Assembly: GCA_000442015.1 (NCBI GenBank)
Contig: KE560772.1
Coordinates: forward strand, 1-28,599
Reading direction: 5' to 3'
Source: Rozella allomycis CSF55
Lineage: Eukaryota; Rozellomycota
Length of the DNA stretch: 28,599 nucleotides
Below are positions 8,090-19,844 of the stretch, one piece after another. Each line of letters starts with the position of its first letter. The first letter of the stretch is position 1. The notes under the pieces are model-generated. The model did no database searches, was not told the DNA's origin, and saw only the letters and a program-made list of their open reading frames with translations. The translations under genes and the position numbers were made by a program.

Positions 8090-9681
8090 ATGACTGGAGA
8101 AATTGAATCACCTGCACAGTTAAGCTATGCAGAAGCAGGCGAAGTAATTGAATATTTATCCACATTGGATTTGAGTGCATTTGGGAGTTTACCGTAAATT
8201 ATCCAAGTTAAACATATTGTAGCTGGTTGGAGAGACATGAGAATTTTGTGAAACTAAATATACAGGTACAAAAACAATTATCGAGCTTAATTCAAGGCTC
8301 ATCTGAATATTGCTAATAATCGTGATGAATATATTGCTGAATTAGTTTGTAAATCAGAAAAAGTAATACCAAATATTTTTGCGACAAAGTCCCATTTATT
8401 TTTGAACGAATTGTTGTTAAGTGAATGCTGGTCAAAAAGAGTGTTTCCAGAAATTGTTAAATCTGCAGACGAAAGAAACAGTGTCATTATATATTTTTCT
8501 GTATGAGCTTTTGAGAAAATATAGAGATAGCTATATCATGAAGCTACACTTGCCAATTTGTTTGATGTTTTCTGCGTGGAAAGTTCTTTTATTAGTAGTT
8601 TGGGAAATCATGTACTGGACTTAATAGACTATTGTCAAAGGTGCTTAAATAGATTAATAACAAAGTAAAAGTAAAAAAGAATTAAGATAGTGAATATAAT
8701 ATCTCAGAAATTCAAGCAATAGACTCTGCGAAAGGATCTCTCATTAATGTATAAAAATTTGACATTAATATTCAAGGAATCATACAACCAAAGCAAAGAA
8801 TTAGAATTTTCAATATCAATTTTTTCATTGTCTATACTTCGTTATCTAACAGACCATTTAGATATTTTGCCCATTAATTCTATTAGTCGATTAATTGACA
8901 CTCATGGTAAATGTAGATTGTTATCATTACAAAGATATAATCCAATCGTTGGTTTGCTTATTGAAACACGCACCTTGGATAAAGAAAGATAATTTAATAC
9001 CAGATAAGATCAAAGTCTTTGAAGACGGTCAATGGAGTTGGGTAGGGATTCCAGATTATGAAAAAGTTTCCAAAGCTGAAGCGCAAGTTTGGTTAACTCT
9101 GCTTAATATTGTAATAAACAAAGATTGTAGAAGAAAATACGAGGTGGATTATTATAGGAAAGAAACTCTTCTCCAAGTACGATCATTCCAGTATTTTTAG
9201 AAGATACGTCCACTTATGGAAAGAAAGAGTCTCTTAGATCAGATTCCAGTGCTTGAACATTTGCAGCGGGCTTTAGACGAAATCGCCATAATGAATGTCA
9301 ATGTTATTCCTTCCAATCAAGCGTTCATGATAAAGGAAATCTCTGAAACTGAATCATTCATTGACCACTATTGGACAAACAATTGCAAGACATTACTCAA
9401 ACAACAAATACAAGTATTTTCTGTTTACAATCATGAAAAACATGTCGAGATATCTAATAAGTAATTTATATCTTGATGTTTAATAATGATTTTCGCAAAT
9501 CTTTGATATTAACAAATTGGATCCAATTATTGCTCCACCGAAATGCTCAAAATGTGGAATGGCTGCTGAGAAGAGATGTTCACGTTGCAAGACAAGCTGG
9601 TATTGCAGTAGACAATGCCAAGTCTCACACTGGAATATGCATAAGAAACTTTGCGATTCAATAATCTCAACAATAAATTAA
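8090..9681 (+). CDS. ZMYND10: ZMYND10-like dynein-arm assembly factor (MYND zinc finger)
   Basis: 454 aa (human protein about 440), with 9 exons. The introns are 8194-8222, 8266-8296, 8501-8530, 8665-8690, 8749-8776, 8907-8934, 9177-9203 and 9461-9488 (29, 31, 30, 26, 28, 28, 27 and 28 nt); removing them leaves 1365 coding bases. Matches to the animal protein run the whole length: WLERHENFVKLNIQ early, SLSILRYLTDHLD in the middle, and AQVWLTLLN. A C-terminal MYND finger has CSKC, CSRC, WYCSRQCQ and HWNMHKKLC. ZMYND10 acts in the cytoplasm, with other assembly factors, to preassemble axonemal dynein, so the organism should build motile flagella at some stage. The last intron has no AG and ends AATG; without its removal the frame stops at once and the finger is lost. 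Confidence 0.9.
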
Positions 9682-9723
9682 TTCAGTATCATTCGATTTC
9701 GAAATTTCCATAAAACAAAATCA

Positions 9724-10029
9724 ATGTTGTATCGACTTATTGTCTTCAGAAACCCCCTAATTTCAATGTTTAATGCTATTCAGAAAAAAAACTTTTCGTT
9801 ACTTACCAATAGACTTTTAAAGCCAGCTCATTCGATAGGCAAAGTGCCATTTCTAGTCAACACCCAAATCCGACTCTTTCAGTGTCGAACATCAGTCAAG
9901 CGTGTTTGCATTCATTGTTATTTGACTAGACGCAAGGGAAGGTTATATAATTACTGTAAAGTGTATCCCAAGCACAAGCAAAAGCAGGGCAAGGGTGTAA
10001 AGGACCGCAGACAAAGGACAGGCTTTTAA
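9724..10029 (+). CDS. mitochondrial ribosomal protein bL36m
   Basis: Intronless, 101 aa. The region from about 53 on is a clear bL36: [18 protein letters not shown] followed by [13 protein letters not shown], with the C-x2-C ... C-x4-H zinc ligands. bL36 is a tiny protein of the large ribosomal subunit. The N-terminal 50 residues are basic, hydroxylated and almost free of acidic residues, as in a mitochondrial targeting presequence. The C-terminus has an extra basic tail ([12 protein letters not shown]). It starts 42 bp after ZMYND10 and converges on the Trm112 gene. Confidence 0.92.
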   Translation: MLYRLIVFRNPLISMFNAIQKKNFSLLTNRLLKPAHSIGKVPFLVNTQIRLFQCRTSVKRVCIHCYLTRRKGRLYNYCKVYPKHKQKQGKGVKDRRQRTGF

Positions 10030-10098
10030 ATTATACATAACGAGAAATAAAAACTTCCAGAAACGTGTTTGCTTTATTATGACAATAGCTAAATTTGT

Positions 10099-10508
10099 CT
10101 ATTTGACTTCATCTTCTTCCAGCAGCATATTAGGAATCCCATCTTTGATTGGATAAACATGCCCACAATTTTTACAAACCATTTCACCATCTATTATCTC
10201 TTTTTGCATCAAGATTCCATGCAGCAGCTTCAGTTCATCTTCAGTATAGCTTTCAATCTCCTTGTTCAAGTCGAACGGAATTTCTTCCATGATGTTTAAC
10301 TATAAAAAAATAATAAAGCGAATACTTGATTCATTGCGGCTTTAAGGGCATCAAAATCTAATCTGGGGATCATTCTTTCTATAAACTGTGGATGAAATTC
10401 AACTTCGCGGTCTTCAACGGTCATAACCTTGGCAAAATTCAAAGGAAAATTGTTTGTAGTGCATTTTTTAACATGGCACTGTAAAAGATTGTGTGTTAAA
10501 AGACGCAT
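10099..10508 (-). CDS. TRM112: Trm112-like methyltransferase activator
   Basis: 127 aa from exons 10508-10326 and 10299-10099, with a 26-nt intron at 10300-10325. Trm112 is the small zinc-binding partner that stabilises the tRNA, rRNA and translation-factor methyltransferases Trm9, Trm11, Bud23 and Mtq2. The start MRLLTHNLLQCHVKKC matches the family start, and the zinc ligands are visible as C11, C16, C103 and C106 (CKNC). The signature EFHPQFIERMIPRLD and the end KDGIPNMLLEEDE are typical. Upstream in-frame codons exist but do not belong to the family. It converges with bL36m (69-bp gap) and diverges from the ABC transporter (155 bp). Confidence 0.93.
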
Positions 10509-10663
10509 AAAAAAACGAGTGGCTGGGATATTAAGAAACCGGATGAATGGATAAAGAGCTAGTTTATATTGAATGCCAAAGTTTAACGAATCGGGTTTAA
10601 TGCAAGTCAAAAAATGGTAAATGAAATTGAAATTTTCGTATTGGAGAGTGTGACGTAATCGAA

Positions 10664-13600
10664 ATGCCTTTTGATCATCGGAATGAGTGTGCGTTTGAAA
10701 AGGCTGGGTTTATTTCAAGAATCTTTTATATGTGGACGAATGCGTTTGTGAATTATAGTTGGAAGAACAATCTAATGCCTTCTGATTTCCCACCCGTTGA
10801 GTAAGGTTTCATGATGAGATATATTAGTGCGGATATGGAAGCGCATAATTTGTTGGATAGATTTGAAACTGCGTGGACTAAAGAAAAGGCGAAGAGTAAC
10901 CCATCATTGATTAGGGCGGTGGTATGGTTTGTAATGTTTGCTAATTAGTGGAGTGTATTCAAGTGGCGTCATTTGTTAACAGGCTTCTATGGGGTACTTG
11001 AGAGTGTGTTCAAAATATCTGGAGCTGTGTTACTTGGCTTCTTGCTTAAATGGTTAAAGAACAATAATGGTGACATATTGCAAGGTAATGATTGTTGATA
11101 AGTTTGAGCATTAGGATGGTTGATTGTTGGATTTCTTTGTGCGAGTATGTTCCTTTATGGGATTGTGCACCATGTGTTATTTTTTTCATCGTATAGACTT
11201 GGAGTGTTTGTGAGGATAACGTTGTCTGCAGCGATTTATGAAAAGACGTTGAAATTGTCGACATCAACGTCGACTTCTACGGGGAAGATTATTAATATAG
11301 TATCTAATGATGTTCAAGTAGGATATTTATATAGCAAAAATAGGTTTTTGACATGGCGTCTCATTTTGCTCATTTTTTGTATGTAGGGCCGATTGAAGTT
11401 TTAATTTCTTATGGATTTCTTGTGTATTGGATTGGATGGTTAGCGTCATCTGCTGGATTGATTGTTATATTTTTGATGCTACCGTTGCAATGGGGGTTTG
11501 CCAAGAGATTTTCTAAACTGAGAGAGAAAATGGTTACTGCTAGGGATGATCGTGTGAGAATTCTGAGTGATTTATTTCATGGGATAATGATTGTAAAATA
11601 CTATTCATGGGAGGAGCCATTTTTGAAGTATATAAATGAAATAAGAAATAAAGAAACGAGATATTTGTTTAAAGCGTCTTGGATGAAGGCGATGAATGAA
11701 GCGCTGTTTTTTGCATCGCCAGTGATGATTTCGCTTGTTTCGTTTGGGACTGCATATTTAGCTGGAGAACAATTGGAGCCTTCTAGTATTTTTTCATCAT
11801 TGGCATTGTTGAATGTTATTAGATTAACAATGACCAATTTCTTTCCGTTGGCTGTGGAATCTGTGAGTGCGTCGCTGATATCTCTTGAGAGAATAAGAGA
11901 GATTCTGGTATCACCTGAAATAGGCATAGAAAATGCAGAGGAGAGCGATGAAGATTTGATTGTTGAGAATGCTTCATTTTCGTGGGGTGTTAATTCTTCT
12001 TCAAGTGGAGATGACAAGATGATTCCAATGCAAGAACATTCCGTGGCTCTAAGGGACTTGGATTTCAAAATAGGACAAGGCGAACTTTGCATTGTGATTG
12101 GAACATTTGGCAGTGGAAAATCATCATTGTTGTTGTCTATTATGGAAGAATTGAAGAAGATTTCAGGTATTACTAAAAAAGCATTTATAACCAGGGTGTT
12201 TAAAGAAGCCAAGGAGGATTAGATATGCGTCACAGAAGCCCTGGATTCTGTCTGGATCGATTAAAGAAAATATACTATTTGGTCAAACGTATGACGAAGA
12301 AGAGATGAATAGGGTTATAGAAGGATGTGCATTGAAGGAAGATTTGCTTAGATTTGATAATGGATTGGAAACAATGATAGGAGAGCAAGGATGTAATTTA
12401 TCAGGGGGACAAAAGGCGAGAATTACTTTAGCGAGAGCTATTTATAAGAGCAAAGATGTAGATTTAATTCTGCTTGATGATGTGATGAGTGCTGTTGATA
12501 ATAAAGTCGCGAATGTAATTTTTAAAACAATAAAAAGACTTGGCAAGATGTGTGTGTTGGCAACCCATCAATGGCAGTTTGTGGAGAAATCAGATAAAGT
12601 TTTAGTTTTGGATAATTCAAAACAAATATTTTTTGGTGGAATTGAAGAATTTTATAAATGGGATAATTTGATTGTTAAAAATGTGATTGAATATAAAGGA
12701 TCTAGATCTAAACAAGAAGAAAATGAAATTGATAAAGATGAAATAGATTTTAAAGGAGATGAAAATGAGAGAAATGAAATTATTAAAGAAGAAGATAGAA
12801 ATGTTGGATCTGTTTCTGGAAAAACTTATAAATATTTTGCTAAAAATGGAGGTAATCTATTTTTCAATCTATTTTTCAGGTGGCTTATCAGTAGTTCTAT
12901 TTTTAGTTTTTGCATTATCGATTGGACAAGCCTCAATAATAATATCAGATCGATGGTTAGCAATTTGGAGTGAATCTGTAGATCAAGAAAATTCAATGTA
13001 TATTATTGTATATTTTGGATTGTTTTTGATTGTGTTAATATTTTCTATAATTAGATCTGTGACATTTTTTAGATTTTGTTTGAAATCTTCGTGTAAAATA
13101 TTTGAATTGATGCTTGGGAGTGCCATGGGATCTAATTTGAATTTTTATCAATCTAATCCACATGGCAGAATATTGAATAGATTTACCAAAGATCAATCTC
13201 AAGCAGACGAAGAACTTCCAACAACATTCTTTGATGCCATTCAGTGCGTCTTTATTGTTCTTGGTGTAATCATTGTAATTTGCTACGTTAATTATTGGCT
13301 AATCATAACGCTTCCATTCATTTTATTTTCTTTTCTTTACGTTAGAAAAATTTATTTGAAATCTTCAAGAGAAATTAAAAGACTTGAAGCAATTTCACGT
13401 TCTCCAATCTATTCTCATCTTTCAATCACTCTGCAAGGGTTACCCATAATTAGATCTTCAAAAATGGAATCTAATTTTAAAAACACTTTTCTAAATTTTA
13501 TAAATGAAAATTCAAAATGTTATTTCGCTTTTATTTTCACTGCTCGATGGCTTGGCATTAGGTACTTTTAATAGATCTATTCCAATTAGATTAGATTTAC

Positions 13601-14616
13601 TTTCTAGTTTATTCTTTACTGTTTCTGTTATTGTTTGTGTTTTAATTAAAGATAAAATAGATCCTGGCCTAGTTGGCTTAGGCTTGGCTTATGTTATGCA
13701 ATTAATCTCTCTTGTTCAAGTAGAAATATTTCTATTTATTTAAAAGTGGTGCACTCGGCAATTAGCTGAAGTAGAAAATTTAATGACTTGCATTGAACGA
13801 ATGCTAGTTTACACTAAACTGCCCCAAGAGAATTGGACTTCTGAATCAAACATTCAGCCGCCCCCCAATTGGCCACAAAATGGTCAAATTGAATTTAATA
13901 ACATGTCTCTATCTTATCCAGAATCAAAATCACCAGCCTTGTCAAACATTAACTGCATCATAAAATCTAAACAGAAAGTCGGCATCGTGGGAACAACAGG
14001 CGCTGGAAAAAGTTCTTTCGTCACTTCCCTCTTCCGTTTCATAGAATCTACCCCTGAAAATTCAATTTCCATCGATAATATTCCAATCCAGAAAATAGAC
14101 TTGAAAACACTCCGTCAATCTCTCTCAATCATTCCTCAAGAATCATTTCTATTCAAAGGAACAGTCAGACTAAATCTAGATCCATTCAATCTGGAAACTG
14201 ACTCGAATCTATGGAGAGTCTTACAACTCGTCCAGCTAGAAAAACTAATAAAATCATTTCCCAATAAACTAGACCAAGAAATACACGAAAACGGTTCAAA
14301 TTTATCTATCGGCGAACGACAGTTAATCTGCCTCGCTCGCGCTATTCTCAGAAAACCCAAAATTCTTATAATGGACGAAGCAACCGCAAACATCGATTCT
14401 ACAACATCAAATCTAATCCAAAATTGCATTCATCAGGAATTTGCCAATTGCACAGTACTCACTATTGCTCACAGACTCAAGACTGTCATGCATTGCGATC
14501 TCATTTTGGTTCTTGATAAAGGCCACATTGTGGAGTCTGGGTCGCCATCCGCTCTCTTGGAAGCTAACGGTGCTTTTATAAAATTGTGCGATGAATTAAA
14601 TAAATCAATTGATTAA
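10664..14616 (+). CDS. ABCC/MRP-type ABC transporter
   Basis: 1243 aa in 9 exons. The introns are 10801-10827, 10922-10948, 11085-11114, 11318-11343, 12167-12194, 12852-12879, 13562-13589 and 13720-13746 (26-30 nt); their removal gives 3732 coding bases, exactly divisible by three. The layout is TMD1-NBD1-TMD2-NBD2, without the extra N-terminal TMD0 of long MRPs. NBD1 has Walker A GTFGSGKSS (about residue 444), signature LSGGQKAR (about 532), LILLDDVMSAVD with Asp instead of the usual catalytic Glu, and ATHQ. NBD2 has GTTGAGKSS (about 1034), the C-family form LSIGERQ (about 1139), ILIMDEAT and IAHR. NBD1 thus looks degenerate and NBD2 active, as usual in ABCC. Such pumps export glutathione conjugates and drugs at the plasma or vacuolar membrane; the substrate here is unknown. 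The last intron removes the stop-containing stretch before WCTRQLAEVE. Confidence 0.93.
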
Positions 14617-14734
14617 TTTTGGCAAAGTTAATAGCAGTTTTTGAAATCTTAAGGAATTTGCAACTTTGCATATATTCTTATGGATATTAAGAACTTCCCA
14701 CATTTAATTATGTATTTGAAAATGGTAGAAACAA

Positions 14735-14808
14735 GTTTCCATGGTGTAGTTGGTTATCACATCTGCTTAACACGCAGAAGGCCTCCAGTTCAAGTCTGGA
14801 TGGAAACA
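14735..14808 (+). tRNA. tRNA-Val(AAC), copy 1
   Basis: 74 nt including the discriminator A, with a full cloverleaf. The acceptor arm is GTTTCCA/TGGAAAC, the anticodon stem TCTGC/GCAGA encloses loop TTAACAC (anticodon AAC at 14769-14771), and the T stem TCCAG/CTGGA encloses loop TTCAAGT. No intron. TTTT at 14809-14812 is a Pol III terminator. Identical in sequence to copy 2. Confidence 0.95.
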
Positions 14809-15146
14809 TTTTGTTCATTTTTACTTTTTTCTTTAAATGGTAATCACACTTTTTTTGTCAATATATTAAAATCACCGTCGAAGATATTATCATTACTTAA
14901 ATTTGCAACATTAATCCATTCCTGAAAAAAGTGTCAACTTTGTTCCATTAATAAGTCACACTTGCCTATCAAATATAAGCAATAAATTATTATCCTGCAA
15001 TCAAAAAACCAGGAGATAAACGCTGCAACCACCGGGTCTATTTGACTCGGTTGCGAAACTGGAGACCCAATTGATGAAACGATTTTTTTCGTCAATAATT
15101 TGATTCGCACACAGAAAAAATGTAATCTTCGTAATATTGTGCACAC

Positions 15147-15392
15147 AAAATGCTTCAAAGATAAAATGTCAAATTGGAATTCCCAACAATACATTTTGCA
15201 TCCTTTGACCGTCTTTTCAAGAGAAAACCTAAATTTAGCGTCTAATTATTATTTTGCATTACCTTCTATTTAATTTAAGGGACGATGGCGGAAGACATGG
15301 TTCACCTTTAATAAACGATTATAGTATCGGATTCTGAACCCGAAACACTTCAAAGACAAATGAGCATACCATATGTCCCAATTTTTAAGACG
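15147..15392 (+). repeat. diverged direct repeat, copy C
   Basis: 246 bp, aligning in the same orientation with 17052-17299 at about 75-80 percent identity by eye. Perfect blocks include GGAATTCCCAACAATACATT, AACCTAAATTTAGCGTCTAA, ATGGCGGAAGACAT and CATATGTCCCAATT. Each copy holds a start-like ATG followed by A-E-D codons and, a little later, an isoleucine-rich IIxSDSE stretch. Confidence 0.8.
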
Positions 15393-17051
15393 AATAGTTG
15401 GGTCTGCGGGTTACTCAACCCATGAAAATTTCGATTCTGTGCATCTCAAAATCGTTGTTCCGGACCACCTTACGAAAGCAGTTTTTCAATTTGCTGATGA
15501 TGCAATAAATGCTGTATGTCGCGCGACATGGGCAGGAGGGTTGTGCTAATGTTGGTGTTTGACTATGTTAATCTTGTAAAGGAAACTATTTATAGCTACT
15601 GCAGCTATAAGTAATGACAACACAGTCCTGGATAGTTATGTAGGTTCACATGAAATATTTAAAGCCTTACCATTTTGCTCGAAGGAATTTTGTCATTGGA
15701 GTTAAAATTATTGTAAACGGCAATATCTAAGACTGCTTGAACAACCGTCGTTCAATTTTGAAAATTATTTAAAATGAAAAGCTTTCTGAGTTACTCTCTC
15801 AGTTGAGAGAATTTGGTACCATAGTACATTTAACACACATCGATGACAATGCCAAAGTGTTGCAGAGATTAGACAACATTGAGACGACATTGGCAATAGA
15901 CCAAAAATCAAGCAGTGAGACTCATTTCAAACCATGAACGCCCTTAAAAACCGAGTCGCGACCATCGTAAATGAATTTGATCTACTTAATGAGCAGTAAA
16001 AACGAGGATAATGATGTGCCATCGGTTCATAGAGACAGAAATCGTGTGTCCCTATATTTTAGTTTACATTTGGCTACAGAACATTTGCAAAACTTTAAAC
16101 ACCTTAGGATTGTGTTACCACGAGACTTACAAAATTAGGTTTCCAGAATGAAGCAGCAAACTATGTTTGTAATATACTGCCTTGCACCGTTACGTGACGC
16201 AATAAATATTTGAATAAAGAATTTGGGGTTTGTCGTTTTGACATCCAAGAAACGACCACAGTAAAAATGTTGCATTCAGAGGTAAAACCATTAGCCGCAG
16301 ACATTAATGATAGGCATGTCGTAATAACAACAGCGTCAACAATATGCGCCTGTTTGCTGACTGTGAAAACAATGTCATTGATTATTGAAGCACGAAAATT
16401 ACTTTGCATTGTAAGTTTGCAAATTATTGCTCCATTAATTGCCTTAACACCATGGCATGATTGCAAAAGGGTATCGTGTGCTACACCAAGTGCAATATAG
16501 CAGATTGGTTTGAAATATATCCATTGAAGCAAAAGAGACAAAAAGACAAAATGTTAAAAAACGGTACAAAGTGACGACTGGCATATCAGTTAGGTTGATT
16601 GACAAAGATTCAAGCTTAATCGATAATATGGATAAGTATGGAAAGGTTGGGGACCCTTCAATAACACCAGATGATATGGCTGATTGTTTCATTCCAGACG
16701 ACGTCATTTTCCTGGCACATAATGCACTTCGTAATCTTCGGCATAATCTTTTAAAATAAATGTTTATTAAAAGACTGAACATAGTATTATATTTATAAAT
16801 TTGAATTATTTGCAGTTTATCAAATTGCTATTCCATCTTATTCTTTACAATGAACTTACTAGTTGTGTTTTGTTTTTCCGTTTCCATTTTGTGGGGGGGG
16901 GGGTTTGGATAGCCCATTTTGCATGTTGTCCTTTTCGCGCTTGGAAATAGTATTGTTATGTAGCATCAAAACATACAAACACTATTTCGAATGCCCAGGC
17001 TACTAAGGTGGTCTTGTTACAACCTTATGTTAAACACTTAAGACTTTTTCA

Positions 17052-17299
17052 AAAATGCTTCAAAGTAAACATGTCGAAATGGAATTCCCAACAATACATT
17101 TTACATTCTTTTACCGTATCGTTTTCAAAGAAAACCTAAATTTAGCGTCTAAGATTATGTTACATCACCTTCTAATTAATTTTAGAGCCTATGGCGGAAG
17201 ACATTATTGAGCTTTAATAACCGATTATAATATCGGACTCGGAAGTCAAAACACTTTAAAAACAAACGAACATGCCATATGTCCCAATTATCCAAGACG
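17052..17299 (+). repeat. diverged direct repeat, copy D
   Basis: Partner of 15147-15392, 1.9 kb downstream in the same orientation. The match includes upstream non-coding sequence as well as the start-like ATG. This fits duplication of a promoter plus gene start, that is, two members of one gene family or two ends of one element. Confidence 0.8.
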
Positions 17300-19844
17300 T
17301 CGGCAGTAAAAGCTTAGTTAAAACTTATTTTAATTAATTGCCTCAAAGTCTTAGAGACTAATGATTTAGTTCAGTTTGCTAATAATGAAACATTGCAGTC
17401 AATGATACACGAAAATGCAATGCATGTCTATTTCTGTTGAAATGAGCTTTAATAATTCTTCTAATGCTTTCTTTGATTTTAACATACACATTTAACAGAA
17501 TTTCAAAACCTTGATCTATTTGACGACAACGCCTTTAAGCGCCAAAACATAATTCATATAGATGTTTAAACTATAATAAATCCAGAGACCATCACATGGG
17601 TTGACCCATATGTCGGGGTGATCAAATAGCAACATCGGGACTTCGAAAGCGGTAAAATATATCCAACCTTTGTAACTGGTGAGTTGTGAGAGACATGTTT
17701 GTTAACCTTAAATAATAACGCTGTTCCAATTCTCCCTACAATTTTAGAATCCGAAATTCCAAAATCATGTAGCAATGAAATCATAAACAAAACGACACAG
17801 CAGTTGCCTACAGTAAGAGAAAACAAAACCATACTCTTCACATTTTCGCAAAAGAAGAAATATATTTGTCGCCATAAATAAATAAGACATTGTAGGACTT
17901 CAAACACAGGATGATGTAGTTAGTCACCAGCTTACCAAATCTATGTCCGCTTTTGGTGATGGGTTTGATAATCGCAAATAGCTTGCGTCGAGACTTAAGG
18001 CGTAACCACCAGCGTTACGCCAGACGTCTATAATTTTGGCGAACATGTGTATCAAGTGAATGTACGTATGAGTATTGTTTGCACCAAAGTCATATTTTGT
18101 CCAAATGGACTTTCTGCTCTCATGGAGGTAAACATCTGGTTATTGTTGCACATGTTCTTACTGGCTGTTATCTGTGGTGCTTGCCAAGAACGTGCCCTAT
18201 GTCGATAAACGCAAAAACATATATGATGAATGTGTCGCGCATGGGAATCCATGAATGAACTGGATTGTATAATTTGTCGAGTTCATAGCCGGCACTTTGC
18301 ATAAGTTGAGTTATCGGACTGCTAGTTCATATAATGGGTGTTAACCACTTTACTCGCTGCCCAGGCAAACAAACGCAACCATTGGTCTCAAAAATGTTCA
18401 AGTTTTGCAGGTCACTACACGAATCGCGTTTCGCGAAATGCATCGCCGTCCCAACTTTCGTGTCTGTCAATGCTCATTATTAATGAATTATTCCAATTTT
18501 TAATGAGGACCACGATTTAAATGGCAACGTCGTGATACTCACCAGCCCCATTGTAACCCGATAGTACTAAATTTTTAACTCAGTTTTAATCTATGTGTTA
18601 AGTATGTCGCATGTGGTTCCGCTACAAGTTTGAAAACCGACGACATTCGTAAACATTTGTCACTGTGTTACCTCCTTGAAGTCGTCTGCAGCATGATTTC
18701 CAGGGCTTCAAAAAGTTCAATGCCTTGGATTGTTACACCTGCACCATGCACATTTAACGCAATTAATCACCTCGAATCTTGCCTGTGCCAACATGCATCG
18801 CAAATACCAACTCTCATTTAGGCGGAATAAGTTAAAGAACTTAATTATATTTTCTACTTTTCCAACATGATATATCGTTTTTCCACTAAAGCCTCTTAGA
18901 CGTTTTGAGATGATGCATCCATGATACATTATGGACTTCCACTGTCATTTTAAGACAAATGCAAGATCCAAAAAATATACTACACCTCCAAACATTAACA
19001 GATGTATATTATGTGTTTGTTTTTTTAAAAAATATAGAATGTGAAACTGGGGTTGCCGACAGAGGTCACACGTATCCGTTAAGAAATGTACTATGTTTTG
19101 GTCAAGGCAATTATCGCATTACTCTGTTAATATAACATATTTTCCGAAAACATATATTTCTCGTTTGGCAAATATCACTAATATTTATTTTATGAACGGA
19201 CGTTTAAGCTATAAACATAAAACTGAAGTAGAAAAGGAAAAGGCGCTGGTGATAATCATGAAATTTCAGATTAGGACATGACGGCGACACCTTCACATTA
19301 ACTAGAACACATGTAGATTAATGTACATTGAAGCACTCAACCACAGTTACCTCCACGAAACGTAACACACTATCAGTGAAAAACTAATAATTGAGTACAT
19401 GTGGGGCTATGCGCTTAACCCTTTATAAACGTTTAATGAATATCTATATTGGCATCGATGTAACACGGGAAGTTATATACCCTGCGCTTGAACTTTGTTT
19501 CAATGTCGTCACATGGTTACAATTAAAAATTGAATTGCCGATGTTGATTTACATAACTACGAAAGTGGGATTGTTGTGAAATATCAAAGTTCTTTTGGCT
19601 TCTAGTTTCTGTCTTTTTCATTTGAAGCAAGCCTTGTAAAATATATTTTTTATGAGTTTTGTAATATTTTGAGGGACAATCCCCGAAATAGTTGTAAAAT
19701 TCGTTGACCCTGAACACAAATATGACTTTGCGCCATATTTTAATAAGAAATCTTTCTATTTTGAATTTTTTCGTTTATAGCAACAGCCAGAGCTCGAACT
19801 GCCTTATCCAAATACAATTTCTCTCAAGAAAACGACAAATATAT

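Larger units (their letters stand above)
14813..19844. other. decayed, gene-poor interval between two tRNA-Val genes
   Basis: About 5 kb with no intact gene that I can support. It holds a diverged direct repeat (15147-15392 and 17052-17299) and scattered short open stretches. Around 15.4-15.5 kb and 16.1-16.2 kb, short translated pieces resemble each other, with the pattern HL-[KR]-IV-[VL]-P near the start of each. Around 16571-16759 an open stretch includes DKYGKVGDPSITPDD. The pattern is that of a small tandem gene family in decay, as in an old mobile or virus-like element, but I recognise no transposase, integrase, polymerase or capsid. Several perfect short hairpins and a G11 run (16893-16903) also lie here. 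Family and age are unknown. Confidence 0.45.

Noticed and set aside
11601-12212. Minus-strand ORF of 203 codons
   Set aside because: It is the antisense shadow of the first half of the ABC transporter, which has clear Walker and signature motifs on the plus strand.
14680-14925. Plus-strand ORF of 81 codons
   Set aside because: It reads through the tRNA-Val gene and has no protein similarity.
16210-16541. Overlapping ORFs of 96 (plus) and 126 (minus) codons in the decayed island
   Set aside because: Neither matches a family that I know, and they overlap on opposite strands; kept only as part of the description of the interval.
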